Origin: Albibeggiatoa sp964388965
GTDB taxonomy: Bacteria > Pseudomonadota > Gammaproteobacteria > Beggiatoales > Beggiatoaceae
Direction: 5' to 3'
Length of the DNA: 32,948 nucleotides
Assembly: GCA_964388965.1 (NCBI GenBank)
Contig: CAYMCP010000041.1
Span: forward strand, 1 to 32,948
Positions 32,659 to 32,948 of the stretch are shown here, piece after piece (position 1 is the first letter of the stretch; each line of letters begins with the position of its first letter). Made by a program: the position numbers and the translations under genes. The notes under the pieces are model-generated. The model was given only the letters and a program-made list of their open reading frames with translations. It did no database searches and was not told where the DNA came from.

Positions 32659-32834
32659 ACCATTCTACCTAGTGCCCAATCACTTTTGCATACTTGCGTA
32701 ACGTGAATTTATAAAATACAAGTTTTTATATTAAACTTCACGTTTTCAATTAAAAAATTCCAATTTATCATAGAATATGTAAAACAAACTTGATACACAA
32801 ATCACTTTTAAATAATTATTATTTTTTCAATACC
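32659..32834. other. AT-rich intergenic stretch
   Basis: No open frame, repeat or RNA recognised. It contains AACGTGAATTTATAAA and, about 25 bases on, TTAAACTTCACGTT; the ACGTGAA / TTCACGT pieces are inverted repeats, but the arms are short. Confidence 0.3.
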
Positions 32835-32948
32835 TTCGCCAAAGGTTGGAAAAAATGAGCAATTAGGGTAAAAAGTAAAGAGTCGAAATCCACCGCTTTT
32901 TATCAGCCAATTGCTCATGAACGAAATTAGCACAATTCTCCTATTTTG
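32835..32948 (-). repeat. Second dispersed repeat, copy 2 (cut by window edge)
   Basis: Reverse complement of the unit at 24490-24605: TTCATGAGCAATTGG, GATAAAAAG, CCCTAATTGCTC and CCAACCTTTGGCGAA appear in the same order. As with copy 1, a TA-flanked miniature element lies within a few hundred bases. It reaches the window edge, so its outer limit is unknown. Confidence 0.7.

Overview
The window looks like a chromosomal segment of a low-GC gammaproteobacterium, most plausibly a sulfur-oxidising filament of the Beggiatoa/Thiotrichales type. That placement is inferred from AT-rich DNA, gammaproteobacterial housekeeping proteins (ParC, RecB, RecJ, GlyA, LeuC, Rho), the conserved trxA-rho order, abundant two-component proteins and decayed TnpB and Uma2 genes. 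No rRNA, tRNA or CRISPR array was seen, so the taxonomy is not proven.

Layout. 1-228 (-) is the N-terminus of a PD-ExK/DNA-methylase type restriction-modification protein cut by the window edge. 340-4755 (-) holds a hybrid histidine kinase with three receiver domains and parC. 5012-6025 (+) holds a coiled-coil protein of unknown function and a WCAPC thioredoxin. 6500-7850 (+) is a two-gene electron-transfer unit: an exported dihaem cytochrome c4-like protein and a membrane tetrahaem NapC/NirT-type cytochrome. A secreted ankyrin protein follows. xthA and an orphan ParA lie on the minus strand (9194-10644). recJ and recB (11150-16571) form a recombination pair without recC or recD beside them.

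16941-19599 (+) contains a NarL-type response regulator, its membrane kinase, and a HEPN/MNT toxin-antitoxin pair with an intact RX4HXY motif. 19780-21317 (+) holds a small exported LecA-like protein translationally coupled to a surface-protein gene that carries an in-frame stop. leuC and glyA (-) follow, then ruvX (+) facing a large protein with a divergent class III nucleotidyl-cyclase domain (-).

27729-31806 (-) runs, in the direction of transcription, trxA, rho, a GT2 glycosyltransferase, an unknown helical protein and an alpha/beta hydrolase. The last four genes are nearly contiguous (2-nt gap, ATGA overlap, 4-nt gap). A near-consensus promoter lies directly behind a hairpin between trxA and rho.

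The spaces between genes are rich in small mobile debris. There are three TA-flanked miniature elements with matching terminal inverted repeats, five copies of a palindrome shared with them, a second approximately 110-bp repeat present in inverted orientation, two IS200/IS605-type right ends (one with a wrecked tnpB, one alone) and an Uma2 fragment next to 44-bp direct repeats. The most novel-looking items are the solo TnpB-type right ends, the miniature element family, the cyclase-like protein with altered catalytic positions and the LecA-like/anchored-protein pair.
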